Shown here one piece after another: positions 1-11,442 of a stretch of 25,859 bases of DNA. Under the pieces are notes generated by a model, which was given only the letters and a program-made list of their open reading frames with translations, was not told where the DNA came from and made no database searches. This DNA comes from Saccoglossus kowalevskii. Lineage: Eukaryota > Hemichordata > Enteropneusta > Harrimaniidae. The position numbers and the translations under genes are program-made. The stretch covers positions 1 to 25,859 of the forward strand of contig NW_003116351.1 in the NCBI RefSeq assembly GCF_000003605.2. The letters are read 5' to 3'. Position 1 is the stretch's first letter; the number at the start of each line of letters is the position of its first letter.

Positions 1-60
1 CATCAGAGTGTAAGGGAATGACTTGAGTTACTAGTATTTTACTTGATGACACTGGGTGTA
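1..60. repeat. Left-edge partial monomers with a private variant
   Basis: The window opens inside a monomer with catcagagtg where the array otherwise has a form like cactgagtg, a change I did not see elsewhere. The rest of this stretch, with the less common tattttacttgatgac junction and a following gattacac at 91-100, resembles 2211-2300. The array therefore extends to the left. Confidence 0.7.
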
Positions 61-1183
61 AGGGAACGACTTGAGTTACTAGTATTTTAGTTGATTACAC
101 TGAGTGTAAGGGAATGACTTGCGTTTCTAGTATTTTAGTTAATGACACTGAGTATAAGGGAACGACTTGAGTTACTAGTAATTTCGTTGATGACACTGGG
201 TGTAAGGGAACGACTTTAGTTACTTGTATTTTAGTTGATGACCCTGAGTGTAAGGGAATGACATGAGTTACTAGTATTTTAGTTGATGACACTGAGTGTA
301 AGGAAATGACTTGAGTTACTTGTATTTTAGTTGATGACACTGTGCGTAAGGGAATGACTTGAGTTTCTAGTATTACAGTTGATGACACTGGGTGCAAGGG
401 AATGACTTGAGTTACTAGTATTTTAGTTGATGACACTGAGTGTAAGGGAATAACTTGAGTTTCTTGTATTTTAGTTAATGACACTGAGTGTAAGGGAATG
501 ACTTGAGTTACTAGTATTTTAGTTGATGACACTGAGTGTAAGGAAATGACTTGAGTTACTTGTATTTTAGTTGATGACACTGTGTGCAAGGGAATGACTT
601 GAGTTTCTAGTATTACAGTTGATGACACTGGGTGCAAGGGAACGACTTTAGTTACTTGTATTTTAGTTGATGACAATGAGTGTAAGGGAATGACTTGAGT
701 TACTTGTATTTCAATTGATGGCATCAAGGGTAAAGGAATGAATTGAGTTACTAGTATTTTAGTCCATGACACTGAGTGAAAGGAAACGGCTTGAGTTACT
801 AGTATTTTTAGTCCATGACACTGAGTGTAAGGGAATGACTGAGTTACTTGTATTTCAGTTGATGGCACTGAGTGTAAGAGAATAAATCGAGTACTAGTAT
901 TTTAGTCCATGACACTGAGTGAAGGAAACGGCTTGAGTTACTAGTATTTTAGTCCATGACACTGAGTGTAAAGGAACGACTAGTTACTAGTACTTTAGTT
1001 GATGACACTGAGTGTAAGGAAATGACTTGAGTTACTTGTATTTTAGTTGATGACACTGAGTGTAAGGGAATGACTTGAGTTTCTTGTATTTTAGTTAATG
1101 ACACTGAGTGTAACGGAACGACTTGAGTTACTTGTATTTTAGTTGATGACACTGAGTGTAAGGGAATGACTTGAGTTACTAGT
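60..1183. repeat. Segmental HOR copy A1 (about 23 monomers), partner at 10315-11442
   Basis: The order of variant monomers here is the same as at 10315-11442. Rare markers align at a constant offset of 10255: gattacac at 94, the tgtgcgtaag variant at 341, and gcatcaaggg at 721 (gcatc at 10976 in the partner). After about 800 the offset drifts to 10259, because this copy carries five small indels that the partner lacks. At 1183 the copies part: this one continues with ttgatacactg, the partner with agtactttagtttatgac. Confidence 0.9.
780..990. other. Cluster of private single-base indels
   Basis: Within about 200 bp this stretch has an extra T (tatttttagtcc, near 803), a lost T (aatgactgagttac, near 838), a lost T (tcgagtactag, near 890), a lost A (gtgaaggaaacgg, near 920) and two lost T (gaacgactagttac, near 980). 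The paralogous stretch at about 11040-11250 lacks all five. Homopolymer-length changes bunched in one place look like consensus or sequencing error, though local decay is possible. Reading-frame breaks here should not be trusted. Confidence 0.75.
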
Positions 1184-2300
1184 ATTTTAGTTGATACACT
1201 GAGTGTAAGGAAATGACTTGAGTTACTTGTATTTTAGTTGATGACACTGAGTGTAAGGGAATGACTTGAGTTACTAGTATTTTAGTTGATGACACTGAGT
1301 GTAAAGAAATGACTTGAGTTACTTGTATTTTAGTTGATGACACTGTGTGTAAGGGAATGACTTGAGTTTCTAGTATTATAGTTTATGACACTGGGTGCAA
1401 GGGAACGTCTTTAGTTACTTTTATTTTAGTTGATGACACTGAGTGTAAGGGAATGACTTGAGTTACTTGTATTTCAGGTGATGGCACTGAGTGTAAGGGA
1501 ATGAATCGAGTTACTAGTATTTTAGTCCACGACACTGAGTGAAAGGAAACGGCTTGAGTTACTAGTATTTTAGTCCATGACACTGAGTGTTAAGGAACGA
1601 CTTTAGTTACTAGTACTTTAGTTGATGACACTGAGTGTAAGGAAATGACTTGAGTTACTTGTATTTTAGTTGATGACACTGAGTGTAAGGGAATGACTTG
1701 AGTTTCTTGTATTTTAATTAATGACACTGAGTGTAACGCAACGACTTGAGTTACTAGTATTTTAGTTGATGACACTGAGTGTAAGGGAATGACTTGAGTT
1801 ACTAGTATTTTAGTTGATGCACTGAGTGTAAGGAAATGACTTGAGTTGCTTGTATTTTAGTTGATGACACTGAGTCTAATGGAATGACTTGCGTTTCTAG
1901 TATTTTAGTTAATGACACTGAGTGTAAGGGAACGACTTGAGTTACTAGTAATTTCGTTGATGACACTGGGTGTAAGGGAACGACTTGAGTTACTAGCATT
2001 TTAGTTAATGACACTGAGTGTAAGGAAATGACTTGAGTTACTTGTATTTTAGTTGATGGCACTGTGTGTAAGGGAATGACTTGAGTTTCTAGTATTTTAG
2101 TCGATGACACTGGGTGTAAGAGAACGACTTTAGTTACTTGTATTTTAGTTGATGACACTGAATGTAAGGTAATGACTTGAGTTACTTGTATTTTAGTTGA
2201 TGACACTGAGTGTAAGGGAATGACTTGAGTTACTAGTATTTTACTTGATGACACTGGGTGTAAGGGAACGACTTGTGTTACTAGTATTTTAGTTGATTAC
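1100..2300. repeat. Segmental HOR copy A2 (about 25 monomers), partner at 11837-12990
   Basis: Markers taacggaacg (1111), ttgatacactg (1191), the 47-bp gttgatgcactg followed by ttgagttgcttg (1813), and acttgtgttactag (2271) recur at 11848, 11928, 12549 and 12959. The offset is 10737, then 10736 after a 1-bp deletion in the partner near 12256. It becomes 10688 after about 2190, meaning the partner lacks exactly one 48-bp unit. The copies separate after about 2300. Confidence 0.88.
1765..1812 (+). repeat. Exemplar 48-bp consensus-type monomer
   Basis: This unit has the commonest base at every position and serves as a reference for the array. It contains an 11-bp dyad, ACACTGAGTGT, at 1772-1782 (5-bp arms around a single G) and an 8-bp perfect palindrome, TACTAGTA, at 1800-1807. 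It also contains two related 11-12-bp halves, ATGACACTGAGT at 1769-1780 and ATGACTTGAGT at 1789-1799. These match at 11 positions if one base is gapped and one mismatch allowed. This suggests the 48-mer grew from a shorter ancestral repeat. Of six reading frames only one, on the minus strand, is free of stops. Confidence 0.93.
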
Positions 2301-2699
2301 ACTGAGTGTAAGGGAACGTCTTGAGTTACTTGTATTTTAGTCCATGACACTGAGTGTAAGGAAATGACTTGAGTTACTCGTATTTTAGTTAATGACACTG
2401 AGTGTAAGGGAACGACTTGAGTTACTAGTACTTTCGTTGATGACACTGGGTGTAAGGGAACGACTTTAGTTACTTGTATTTTAGTTGATGACACTGAGTG
2501 TAAGGGAATGACTTGAGTTACTTGTATTTTAGTTGATGACACTGAGTGTAAGGGAATGACTTGCGTTTCTAGTATTTTAGTTAATGACACTGAGTATAAG
2601 GGAACGACTTGAGTTACTAGTAATTTCGTTGATGACACTGGGTGTAAGGGAACGACTTTAGTTACTTGTATTTTAGTTGATGACCCTGAGTGTAAGGAA

Positions 2700-3022
2700 A
2701 TGACTTGAGTTACTTGTATTTTAGTTGATGACACTGTGTGTAAGGGAATGACTTGAGTTTCTAGTATTACAGTTGATGACACTGGGTGCAAGGGAACGAC
2801 TTTAGTTACTTGTATTTTAGTTGATGACACTGAGTGTAAGGGAATGACTTGAGTTACTTGTATTTTAGTTGATGACACTGTGTGTAAGGGAATGACTTGA
2901 GTTTCTAGTATTACAGTTGATGACACTGGGTGCAAGGGAACGACTTTAGTTACTTGTATTTTAGTTGATGACACTGAGTGTAAGGGAATGACTTGAGTTA
3001 CTTGTATTTTAGTTGATGACAC
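2700..3022. repeat. Local 3-monomer (144-bp) HOR, two copies
   Basis: The triplet consists of a gtgtgtaaggg monomer with gtttctagtattacag, then a gggtgcaaggg monomer with actttagttacttg, then a plain gagtgtaaggg/acttgta monomer. It occurs twice in a row; the gtgtg marker lies at 2736 and 2880, exactly 144 bp apart. The same triplet is repeated three times at about 13000-13390. Confidence 0.85.
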
Positions 3023-3059
3023 TGAGTGTAAGGAAATGACTTATGTTACTTGTATTTTA

Positions 3060-3230
3060 GTTGATGACACTGTGTGAAAGGAAACGGCTTGAGTTACTAG
3101 TATTTTTAGTCCATGACCACTGAGTTGTTAAGGAACGACTTTAGTTACTAGTACTTTAGTTGATGGCACCTGAGTGTAAGGAAATGACTTGAGTACTTGT
3201 ATTTTAGTGATGACACCTGAGTGTAAGGGA
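3060..3230. other. Densest cluster of private indels in the window
   Basis: Seven single-base length changes fall within about 170 bp: tatttttagt, gaccactg, gagttgttaagg, ggcacctgag, gagtacttg, tagtgatgac and gacacctgag. Outside such clusters, units are mostly 48 bp or the recurrent 47-bp class. The changes are homopolymer or dinucleotide slips and are not shared with other copies. They probably reflect poor consensus quality, or a real degraded junction between two HOR blocks. Confidence 0.75.
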
Positions 3231-3409
3231 ATGACTTGAGTTACTAGTATTTTAGTTGATGACACTGAGTGTAAGGAAATGACTTCAGTTACTTGTATTT
3301 TAGTTGATGACACTGTGTGTAAGGGAATGACTTGAGTTTCTAGTATTATAGTTGATGACACTGGGTGCAAGGGAACGACTTTAGTTACTTTTATTTTAGT
3401 TGATGACAC

Positions 3410-3985
3410 TGAGTGTAAGGGAATGACTTGAGTTTCTAGTATTATAGTTGATGACACTGGGTGCAAGGGAACGACTTTAGTTACTTCTATTTTAGTTGAT
3501 GACACTGAGTGTAAGGGAATGACTTGAGTTACTTGTATTTCAGTTGATGGCACCGAGTGTAAGGGAATGAATCGAGTTACTAGTATTTTAGTCCATGACA
3601 CTGAGTGTAAAGGAACGACTTTAGTTACTAGTACGTTAGTTGATGACACTGAGTGTAAGGGAATGACTTGAGTTTCTTGTATTTTAATTAATAACACTGA
3701 GTGTAACGGAACGACTTGAGTTACTAGTATTTTAGTTGATGACACTGAGTGTAAGGGAATGACTTGAGTTACTAGTATTTTAGTTGATGCACTGAGTGTA
3801 AGGAAATGACTTGAGTTACTAGTATTTAATTGATGCACTGAGTGTAATGGAATGACTTGCGTTTCTAGTATTTTAGTCGATGACACTGGGTGTAAGAGAA
3901 CGACTTTAGTTACTTGTATTTTAGTTGATGACACTGAGTGTAAGGTAATGACTTGAGTTACTTGTATTTTAGTTGATGACACTGG
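3410..3985. repeat. Segmental HOR copy B1 (12 monomers), partner at 6570-7145
   Basis: This block aligns with 6570-7145 at a constant offset of 3160 with only a few substitutions, such as gttgatgac/gttggtgac at about 3450/6610 and aataacac/aatgacac near 3691/6851. Both copies share unusual units: tttaattgatgcactg with gtgtaatgg, gtacgttagttg, and gtcgatgacactgggtgtaagag. They part near 3985, where this copy has gggtgtaag and the partner gagtgtaag. Confidence 0.92.
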
Positions 3986-4194
3986 GTGTAAGGGAACGAA
4001 TTTAGTTACTTGTATTTTAGTTGATGACACTGAGTGTAAGGAAATGACTTGAGTTACTAGTATTTAATTGATGCACTGAGTGTAATGGAATGACTTGCGT
4101 TTCTAGTATTTTAGTCGATGACACTGGGTGTAAGAGAACGACTTTAGTTACTTGTATTTTAGTTGATGACACTGAGTGTAAGGAAATGACTTCA

Positions 4195-5570
4195 GTTACT
4201 AGTATTTTAGTTGATGATACTGAGTGTAAGGGAACGACTTGAGTTACTTGTATTTTAGTTGATGACACTGATTGTAAGGGAATGACTTGAGTTACTAGTA
4301 CTTTAGTTGATGACACTGAGTGTAAGGAAGTGACTTGAGTTACTAGTGTTTTAGTCCATGACACTGAGTGAAATGGAACAGCTTTAGTTACTAGTATTTT
4401 AGTCCATGACACTGAGTGTAAAGGAACGACTTTAGTTACTAGTAATTTTGTTGATGACACTGAGTGTAGGGACATGACTTCAGTTACTTGTATTTTAGTT
4501 GATGACACTGTGTGTAAGGGAATGACTTGCGTTTCTAGTATTTTAGTTAATGACACTGAGTGTAAGGGAACGACTTGAGTTACTAGTAATGTCGTTGATG
4601 ACACTGGGTGTAAGGGAACGACTTGAGTTACTAGTATTTTAGTTAATGACACTGCGTGTAAGGAAATGACTTGAGTTACTTGTATTTTAGTTGATGGCAC
4701 TGTGTGTAAGGGAATGACTTGAGTTTCTTGTATTTTAGTTGATGACACTGAGTGTAAGGGAATGACTTGAGTTACTAGTATTTTAGTTGATGACACTGAG
4801 TGTAAGGAAATGACTTGAGTTACTTTTATTTTAGTTGATGACACTGTGTGTAAGGGAATGACTTGAGTTTCTAGTATTATAGTTGAAGACACTGGGTGCA
4901 AGGGAACGACTTTAGTTACTTGTATTTTAGTTGATGACACTGAGTGTAAGGGAATGTCTTGAGTTACTTGTATTTCAGTTGATGGCATCGAGTGTAAGGG
5001 AATGAATTGAGTTACTAGGATTTTAGTCCATGACACTGTGTGAAAGGAAACGGCTTGAGTTACTAGTATTTTAGTCCATGACACTGAGTGTAAAGGAACG
5101 ACTATAGTTACTAGTACTTTAGTTGATGACACTGAGTGTAAGGAAATGACTTGAGTTACTTGTATTTTAGTTGATGACACTGAGTGCAAGGGAATGACTT
5201 GAGATTTTTGTATTTTAGTTAATGACACTGAGTGTAAGGGAACGACTTGAGTTACTAGTATTTTAGTTGATGACACTGAGTGTAAGGGAATGACTTGAGT
5301 TACTAGTATTTTAGTTGATGCACTGAGTGTAAGGAAATGACTTGAGTTACTTGTATTTCAGTTGATGACACTGAGTGTAAGGGAATGACTTGAGTTACTA
5401 GTATTTTAGTTGATGACACTGAGTGTAAGGGAATGACTTGAGTTACTTGTATTTCAGTTGATGGCACCGAGTGTAAGGGAATGAATCGAGTTACTAGTAT
5501 TTTAGTCCATGACACTGAGTGAAAGGAAACGGCTTGAGTTACTAGTATTTTAGTCCATGACACTGAGTGT
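4195..5570. repeat. Segmental HOR copy C1 (about 28 monomers), partner at 7597-8925
   Basis: Rare markers recur in order: gatgatactg (4215), gattgtaaggg (4270), agtaatgtcgttg (4588), cactgcgtg (4650), gttgaagac (4881) and ttactaggatttt (5012). They are found again at an offset of 3402, which drops to 3354 after about 4800 because the partner lacks one 48-bp unit. The match ends near 5570, where this copy has gtaaaggaacgac and the partner gtaagggaatgac. Confidence 0.92.
4821..5156. repeat. Eight-copy 7-monomer HOR block, copy 1
   Basis: The ordered markers are ttttattttag, gtttctagtattatag, gaagacactgggtgc, aatgtcttgag, gatggcatcgag, ttactaggatttt, gtgaaaggaaacggc and gaacgactatag. Together they make a 336-bp block found eight times in the window. 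In this copy the ggaaacgg monomer begins gtgtgaaagg rather than gagtgaaagg. Confidence 0.88.
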
Positions 5571-6569
5571 AAAGGAACGACTTTAGTTACTAGTACTTTA
5601 GTTGATGACACTGAGTGTAAGGAAATGACTTGAGTTACTTGTATTTTAGTTGATGACACTGAGTGTAAGGGAATGACTTGAGTTTCTTGTATTTTAGTTA
5701 ATGACACTGAGTGTAACGGAACGACTTGAGTTACTAGTATTTTAGTTGATGACACTGAGTGTAAGGGAATGACTTGAGTTACTAGTATTTTAGTTGATGC
5801 ACTGAGTGTAAGGAAATGACTTGAGTTACTTGTATTTTAGTTGATGACTCTGAGTGTAAGGGAATGACTTGAGTTACTAGTATTTTAGTTGATGACACTG
5901 AGTGTAAGGGAATGACTTGAGTTTCTTGTATTTTAGTTAATGACACTGAGTGTAACGGAACGACTTGAGTTACTAGTATTTTAGTTGATGACACTGAGTG
6001 TAAGGGAATGACTTGAGTTACTAGTATTTTAGTTGATGCACTGAGTGCAAGGGAATGATTTGAGATTTTTGTATTTTAGTTAATGACACTGAGTGTAAGG
6101 GAACGACTTGAGTTACTAGTATTTTAGTTGATGACACTGAGTGTAAGGGAATGACTTGAGTTACTAGTACTTTAGTTTATGACACTGAGTGTAAGGAAGT
6201 GACTTGAGTTACTAGTATTTTAGTCCATGACACTGAGTGAAAGGAAACGGCTTGAGTTACTAGTATTTTATTCTATGACACTGAGTGTAAAAGAACGACT
6301 TTAGTTACTAGTACATTAGTTGATGACACTGAGTGTAATGAAATGACTTTAGTTACTAGTATTTTAGTTAATGACACTGGATGCAAGGGAATCACTTGAG
6401 TTACTAGTACTTGAGTTGATGACACTGAGTGTAACGGAGTGACTTTAGTTACTAGTATTTTAGTTGATGACACTGAGTGCAAGGGAACGACTTGAGTTAC
6501 TTGTATTTTAGTTGATGACACTGATTGTAAGGAAATGACTTGAGTTACTAGTACTTTAGTTGATGACAC

Positions 6570-7145
6570 TGAGTGTAAGGGAATGACTTGAGTTTCTAGT
6601 ATTATAGTTGGTGACACTGGGTGCAAGGGAACGACTTTAGTTACTTCTATTTTAGTTGATGACACTGAGTGTAAGGGAATGACTTGAGTTACTTGTATTT
6701 CAGTTGATGGCACCGAGTGTAAGGGAATGAATCGAGTTACTAGTATTTTAGTCCATGACACTGAGTGTAAAGGAACGACTTTAGTTACTAGTACGTTAGT
6801 TGATGACACTGAGTGTAAGGGAATGACTTGAGTTTCTTGTATTTTAATTAATGACACTGAGTGTAACGGAACGACTTGAGTTACTAGTATTTTAGTTGAT
6901 GACACTGAGTGTAAGGGAATGACTTGAGTTACTAGTATTTTAGTTGATGCACTGAGTGTAAGGAAATGACTTGAGTTACTAGTATTTAATTGATGCACTG
7001 AGTGTAATGGAATGACTTGCGTTTCTAGTATTTTAGTCGATGACACTGGGTGTAAGAGAACGACTTTAGTTACTTGTATTTTAGTTGATGACACTGAGTG
7101 TAAGGTAATGACTTGAGTTACTTGTATTTTAGTTGATGACACTGA
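6570..7145. repeat. Segmental HOR copy B2, partner of 3410-3985
   Basis: This is the near-identical second copy at offset 3160; see the first copy for the shared rare monomers. A private gttggtgac at about 6608 distinguishes it. Confidence 0.92.
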
Positions 7146-7596
7146 GTGTAAGGGAATGACTTGAGTTACTAGTACTTTAGTTTATGACACTGAGTGTAAG
7201 GAAGTGACTTGAGTTACTAGTATTTTAGTCCATGACACTGAGTGAAAGGAAACGGCTTGAGTTACTAGTATTTTAGTCCATGACACTGAGTGTAAAAGAA
7301 CGACTTTAGTTACTAGTACTTTAGTTGATGACACTGAGTGTAATGAAATGACTTTAGTTACTAGTATTTTAGTTAATGACACTGGGTGCAAGGGAATCAC
7401 TTGAGTTACTAGTACTTTAGTTGATGACAGTGAGTGTAAATAAACGACTTTAGTTACTAGTACTTTAGTTGATGACACTGAGTGTAAGGAAATGACTTCA
7501 GTTACTTGTATTTTAGTTGATGACACTGGGTGTAAGGGAACGAATTTAGTTACTTGTATTTTAGTTGATGACACTGAGTGTAAGGGAGTGACTTTA

Positions 7597-8925
7597 GTTA
7601 CTAGTATTTTAGTTGATGATACTGAGTGTAAGGGAACGACTTGAGTTACTTGTATTTTAGTTGATGACACTGATTGTAAGGGAATGACTTGAGTTACTAG
7701 TACTTTAGTTGATGACACTGAGTGTAAGGAAGTGACTTGAGTTACTAGTATTTTAGTCCATGACACTGAGTGAAATGGAACAGCTTTAGTTACTAGTATT
7801 TTAGTCCATGACACAGAGTGTAAAGGAACGACTTTAGTTACTAGTAATTTTGTTGATGACACTGAGTGTAGGGACATGACTTCAGTTACTTGTATTTTAG
7901 TTGATGACACTGTGTGTAAGGGAATGACTTGCGTTTCTAGTATTTTAGTTAATGACACTGAGTGTAAGGGAACGACTTGAGTTACTAGTAATGTCGTTGA
8001 TGACACTGGGTGTAAGGGAACGACTTGAGTTACTAGTATTTTAGTTAATGACACTGCGTGTAAGGAAATGACTTGAGTTACTTGTATTTTAGTTGATGGC
8101 ACTGTGTGTAAGGGAATGACTTGAGTTTCTTGTATTTTAGTTGATGACACTGAGTGTAAGGGAATGACTTGAGTTACTAGTATTTTAGTTGATGACACTG
8201 AGTGTAAGGGAATGACTTGAGTTTCTAGTATTATAGTTGAAGACACTGGGTGCAAGGGAACGACTTTAGTTACTTGTATTTTAGTTGATGACACTGAGTG
8301 TAAGGGAATGTCTTGAGTTACTTGTATTTCAGTTGATGGCATCGAGTGTAAGGGAATGAATTGAGTTACTAGGATTTTAGTCCATGACACTGAGTGAAAG
8401 GAAACGGCTTGAGTTACTAGTATTTTAGTCCATGACACTGAGTGTAAAGGAACGACTATAGTTACTAGTACTTTAGTTGATGACACTGAGTGTAAGGAAA
8501 TGACTTGAGTTACTTGTATTTTAGTTGATGACACTGAGTGCAAGGGAATGACTTGAGTTTTTTGTATTTTAGTTAATGACACTGAGTGTAAGGGAACGAC
8601 TTGAGTTACTAGCATTTTAGTTGATGACACTGAGTGTAAGGGAATGACTTGAGTTACTAGTATTTTAGTTGATGCACTGAGTGTAAGGAAATGACTTGAG
8701 TTACTTGTATTTCAGTTGATGACACTGAGTGTAAGGGAATGACTTGAGTTACTAGTATTTTAGTTGATGACACTGAGTGTAAGGGAATGACTTGAGTTAC
8801 TTGTATTTCAGTTGATGGCACCGAGTGTAAGGGAATGAATCGAGTTACTAGTATTTTAGTCCATGACACTGAGTGAAAGGAAACGGCTTGAGTTACTAGT
8901 ATTTTAGTCCATGACACTGAGTGTA
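7597..8925. repeat. Segmental HOR copy C2, partner of 4195-5570
   Basis: This copy carries the same ordered rare markers (gattgtaag 7671, agtaatgtcgttg 7987, cactgcgtg 8052, gaagac 8239). It lacks one 48-bp unit, the one with acttttatttta and gtgtg, just before the gaagac monomer. Its right third is also the left member of the 911-bp tandem duplication. Confidence 0.92.
8175..8510. repeat. Eight-copy 7-monomer HOR block, copy 2 (first unit replaced)
   Basis: Six monomers match the family. The first unit has agtatttta and gagtg in place of ttttatttta and gtgtg, consistent with loss of one unit relative to 4821-5156. Confidence 0.85.
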
Positions 8926-9836
8926 AGGGAATGACTTGAGTTTCTTGTATTTTAATTAATGACACTGAGTGTAACGGAACGACTTGAGTTACTAGTATTT
9001 TAGTTGATGACACTGAGTGTAAGGGAATGACTTGAGTTACTAGTATTTTAGTTGATGACACTGAGTGTAAGGAAATGACTTGAGTTACTTTTATTTTAGT
9101 TGATGACACTGTGTGTAAGGGAATGACTTGAGTTTCTAGTATTATAGTTGAAGACACTGGGTGCAAGGGAACGACTTTAGTTACTTGTATTTTAGTTGAT
9201 GACACTGAGTGTAAGGGAATGTCTTGAGTTACTTGTATTTCAGTTGATGGCATCGAGTGTAAGGGAATGAATTGAGTTACTAGGATTTTAGTCCATGACA
9301 CTGAGTGAAAGGAAACGGCTTGAGTTACTAGTATTTTAGTCCATGACACTGAGTGTAAAGGAACGACTATAGTTACTAGTACTTTAGTTGATGACACTGA
9401 GTGTAAGGAAATGACTTGAGTTACTTGTATTTTAGTTGATGACACTGAGTGCAAGGGAATGACTTGAGTTTTTTGTATTTTAGTTAATGACACTGAGTGT
9501 AAGGGAACGACTTGAGTTACTAGCATTTTAGTTGATGACACTGAGTGTAAGGGAATGACTTGAGTTACTAGTATTTTAGTTGATGCACTGAGTGTAAGGA
9601 AATGACTTGAGTTACTTGTATTTCAGTTGATGACACTGAGTGTAAGGGAATGACTTGAGTTACTAGTATTTTAGTTGATGACACTGAGTGTAAGGGAATG
9701 ACTTGAGTTACTTGTATTTCAGTTGATGGCACCGAGTGTAAGGGAATGAATCGAGTTACTAGTATTTTAGTCCATGACACTGAGTGAAAGGAAACGGCTT
9801 GAGTTACTAGTATTTTAGTCCATGACACTGAGTGTA
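8205..9836. repeat. Tandem duplication of a 19-monomer block (period 911 bp)
   Basis: Bases 8205-8925 match 9116-9836 at an offset of 911, that is 19 units less one base, since a 47-bp monomer is included. Markers are gaagac (8239/9150), aatgtcttgag (8308/9219), ttactaggatttt (8366/9277), agcatttta and the 47-bp gatgcactg (8671/9582). Beyond 8925 and 9836 the copies differ (gtaagggaatgac against gtaaaggaacgac). Confidence 0.9.
9086..9421. repeat. Eight-copy 7-monomer HOR block, copy 3
   Basis: All eight family markers are present in order. The surrounding 9056-9779 also matches 17975-18698 at an offset of 8919, including the 47-bp monomer at 9582/18501. Confidence 0.88.
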
Positions 9837-10314
9837 AAGGAACGACTTTAGTTACTAGTACTTTAGTTGATGACACTGAGTGTAAGGAAATGACTTGAGT
9901 TACTTGTATTTTAGTTGATGACACTGAGTGTAAGGGAATGACTTGAGTTTCTTGTATTTTAGTTAATGACACTGAGTGTAACGGAACGACTTGAGTTACT
10001 AGTATTTTAGTTGATGCACTGAATGTAAGGAAATGACTTGAGTTACTTGTATTTTAGTTGATGACACTGAGTGTAAGGGAATGAATCGAGTTACTAATAT
10101 TTTACTCCATGACACTGAGTGAAAGGAAACGGCTTGAGTTACTAGTATTTTAGTCCATGACACTGAGTTTAAAGGAACGACTTTAGTTACTAGTACTTTA
10201 GTTGATGACACTGAGTGTAAGGAAATGACTTGAGTTTCTTGTATTTTAATTAATGACACTGAGTGTAACGGAACGACTTGAGTTACTAGTATTTTAGTTG
10301 ATGACACTGAGTGT

Positions 10315-11442
10315 AAGGGAATGACTTGAGTTACTAGTATTTTAGTTGATTACACTGAGTGTAAGGGAATGACTTGCGTTTCTAGTATTTTAGTTAATGA
10401 CACTGAGTATAAGGGAACGACTTGAGTTACTAGTAATTTCGTTGATGACACTGGGTGTAAGGGAACGACTTTAGTTACTTGTATTTTAGTTGATGACCCT
10501 GAGTGTAAGGGAATGACATGAGTTACTAGTATTTTAGTTGATGACACTGAGTGTAAGGAAATGACTTGAGTTACTTGTATTTTAGTTGATGACACTGTGC
10601 GTAAGGGAATGACTTGAGTTTCTAGTATTACAGTTGATGACACTGGGTGCAAGGGAATGACTTGAGTTACTAGTATATTAGTTGATGACACTGAGTGTAA
10701 GGGAATAACTTGAGTTTCTTGTATTTTAGTTAATGACACTGAGTGTAAGGGAATGACTTGAGTTACTAGTATTTTAGTTGATGACACTGAGTGTAAGGAA
10801 ATGACTTGAGTTACTTGTATTTTAGTTGATGACACTGTGTGCAAGGGAATGACTTGAGTTTCTAGTATTACAGTTGATGACACTGGGTGCAAGGGAACGA
10901 CTTTAGTTACTTGTATTTTAGTTGATGACAATGAGTGTAAGGGAATGACTTGAGTTACTTGTATTTCAATTGATGGCATCAAGGGTAAGGGAATGAATTG
11001 AGTTACTAGTATTTTAGTCCATGACACTGAGTGAAAGGAAACGGCTTGAGTTACTAGTATTTTAGTCCATGACACTGAGTGTAAGGGAATGACTTGAGTT
11101 ACTTGTATTTCAGTTGATGGAACTGAGTGTAAGGGAATAAATCGAGTTACTAGTATTTTAGTCCATGACACTGAGTGAAAGGAAACGGCTTGAGTTACTA
11201 GTATTTTAGTCCATGACACTGAGTGTAAAGAAACGACTTTAGTTACTAGTACTTTAGTTGATGACACTGAGTGTAAGGAAATGACTTGAGTTACTTGTAT
11301 ATTAGTAGATGACACTGAGTGTAAGGGAATGACTTGAGTTTCTTGTATTTTAGTTAATGACACTGAGTGTAACGGAACGACTTGAGTTACTTGTATTTTA
11401 GTTGATGACACTGAGTGTAAGGGAATGACTTGAGTTACTAGT
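10315..11442. repeat. Segmental HOR copy A1', partner of 60-1183
   Basis: This is the clean copy of 60-1183. It keeps the same rare markers at offset 10255 but none of the partner's five small indels, so it is the better guide to the true sequence of that block. Confidence 0.9.

Noticed and set aside
1772-1807. CENP-B box or a known transcription-factor site in the monomer
   Set aside because: The monomer lacks the CENP-B box core, and TGACTTGAG-like strings are only loosely similar to AP-1-type sites. Too short to support a call.
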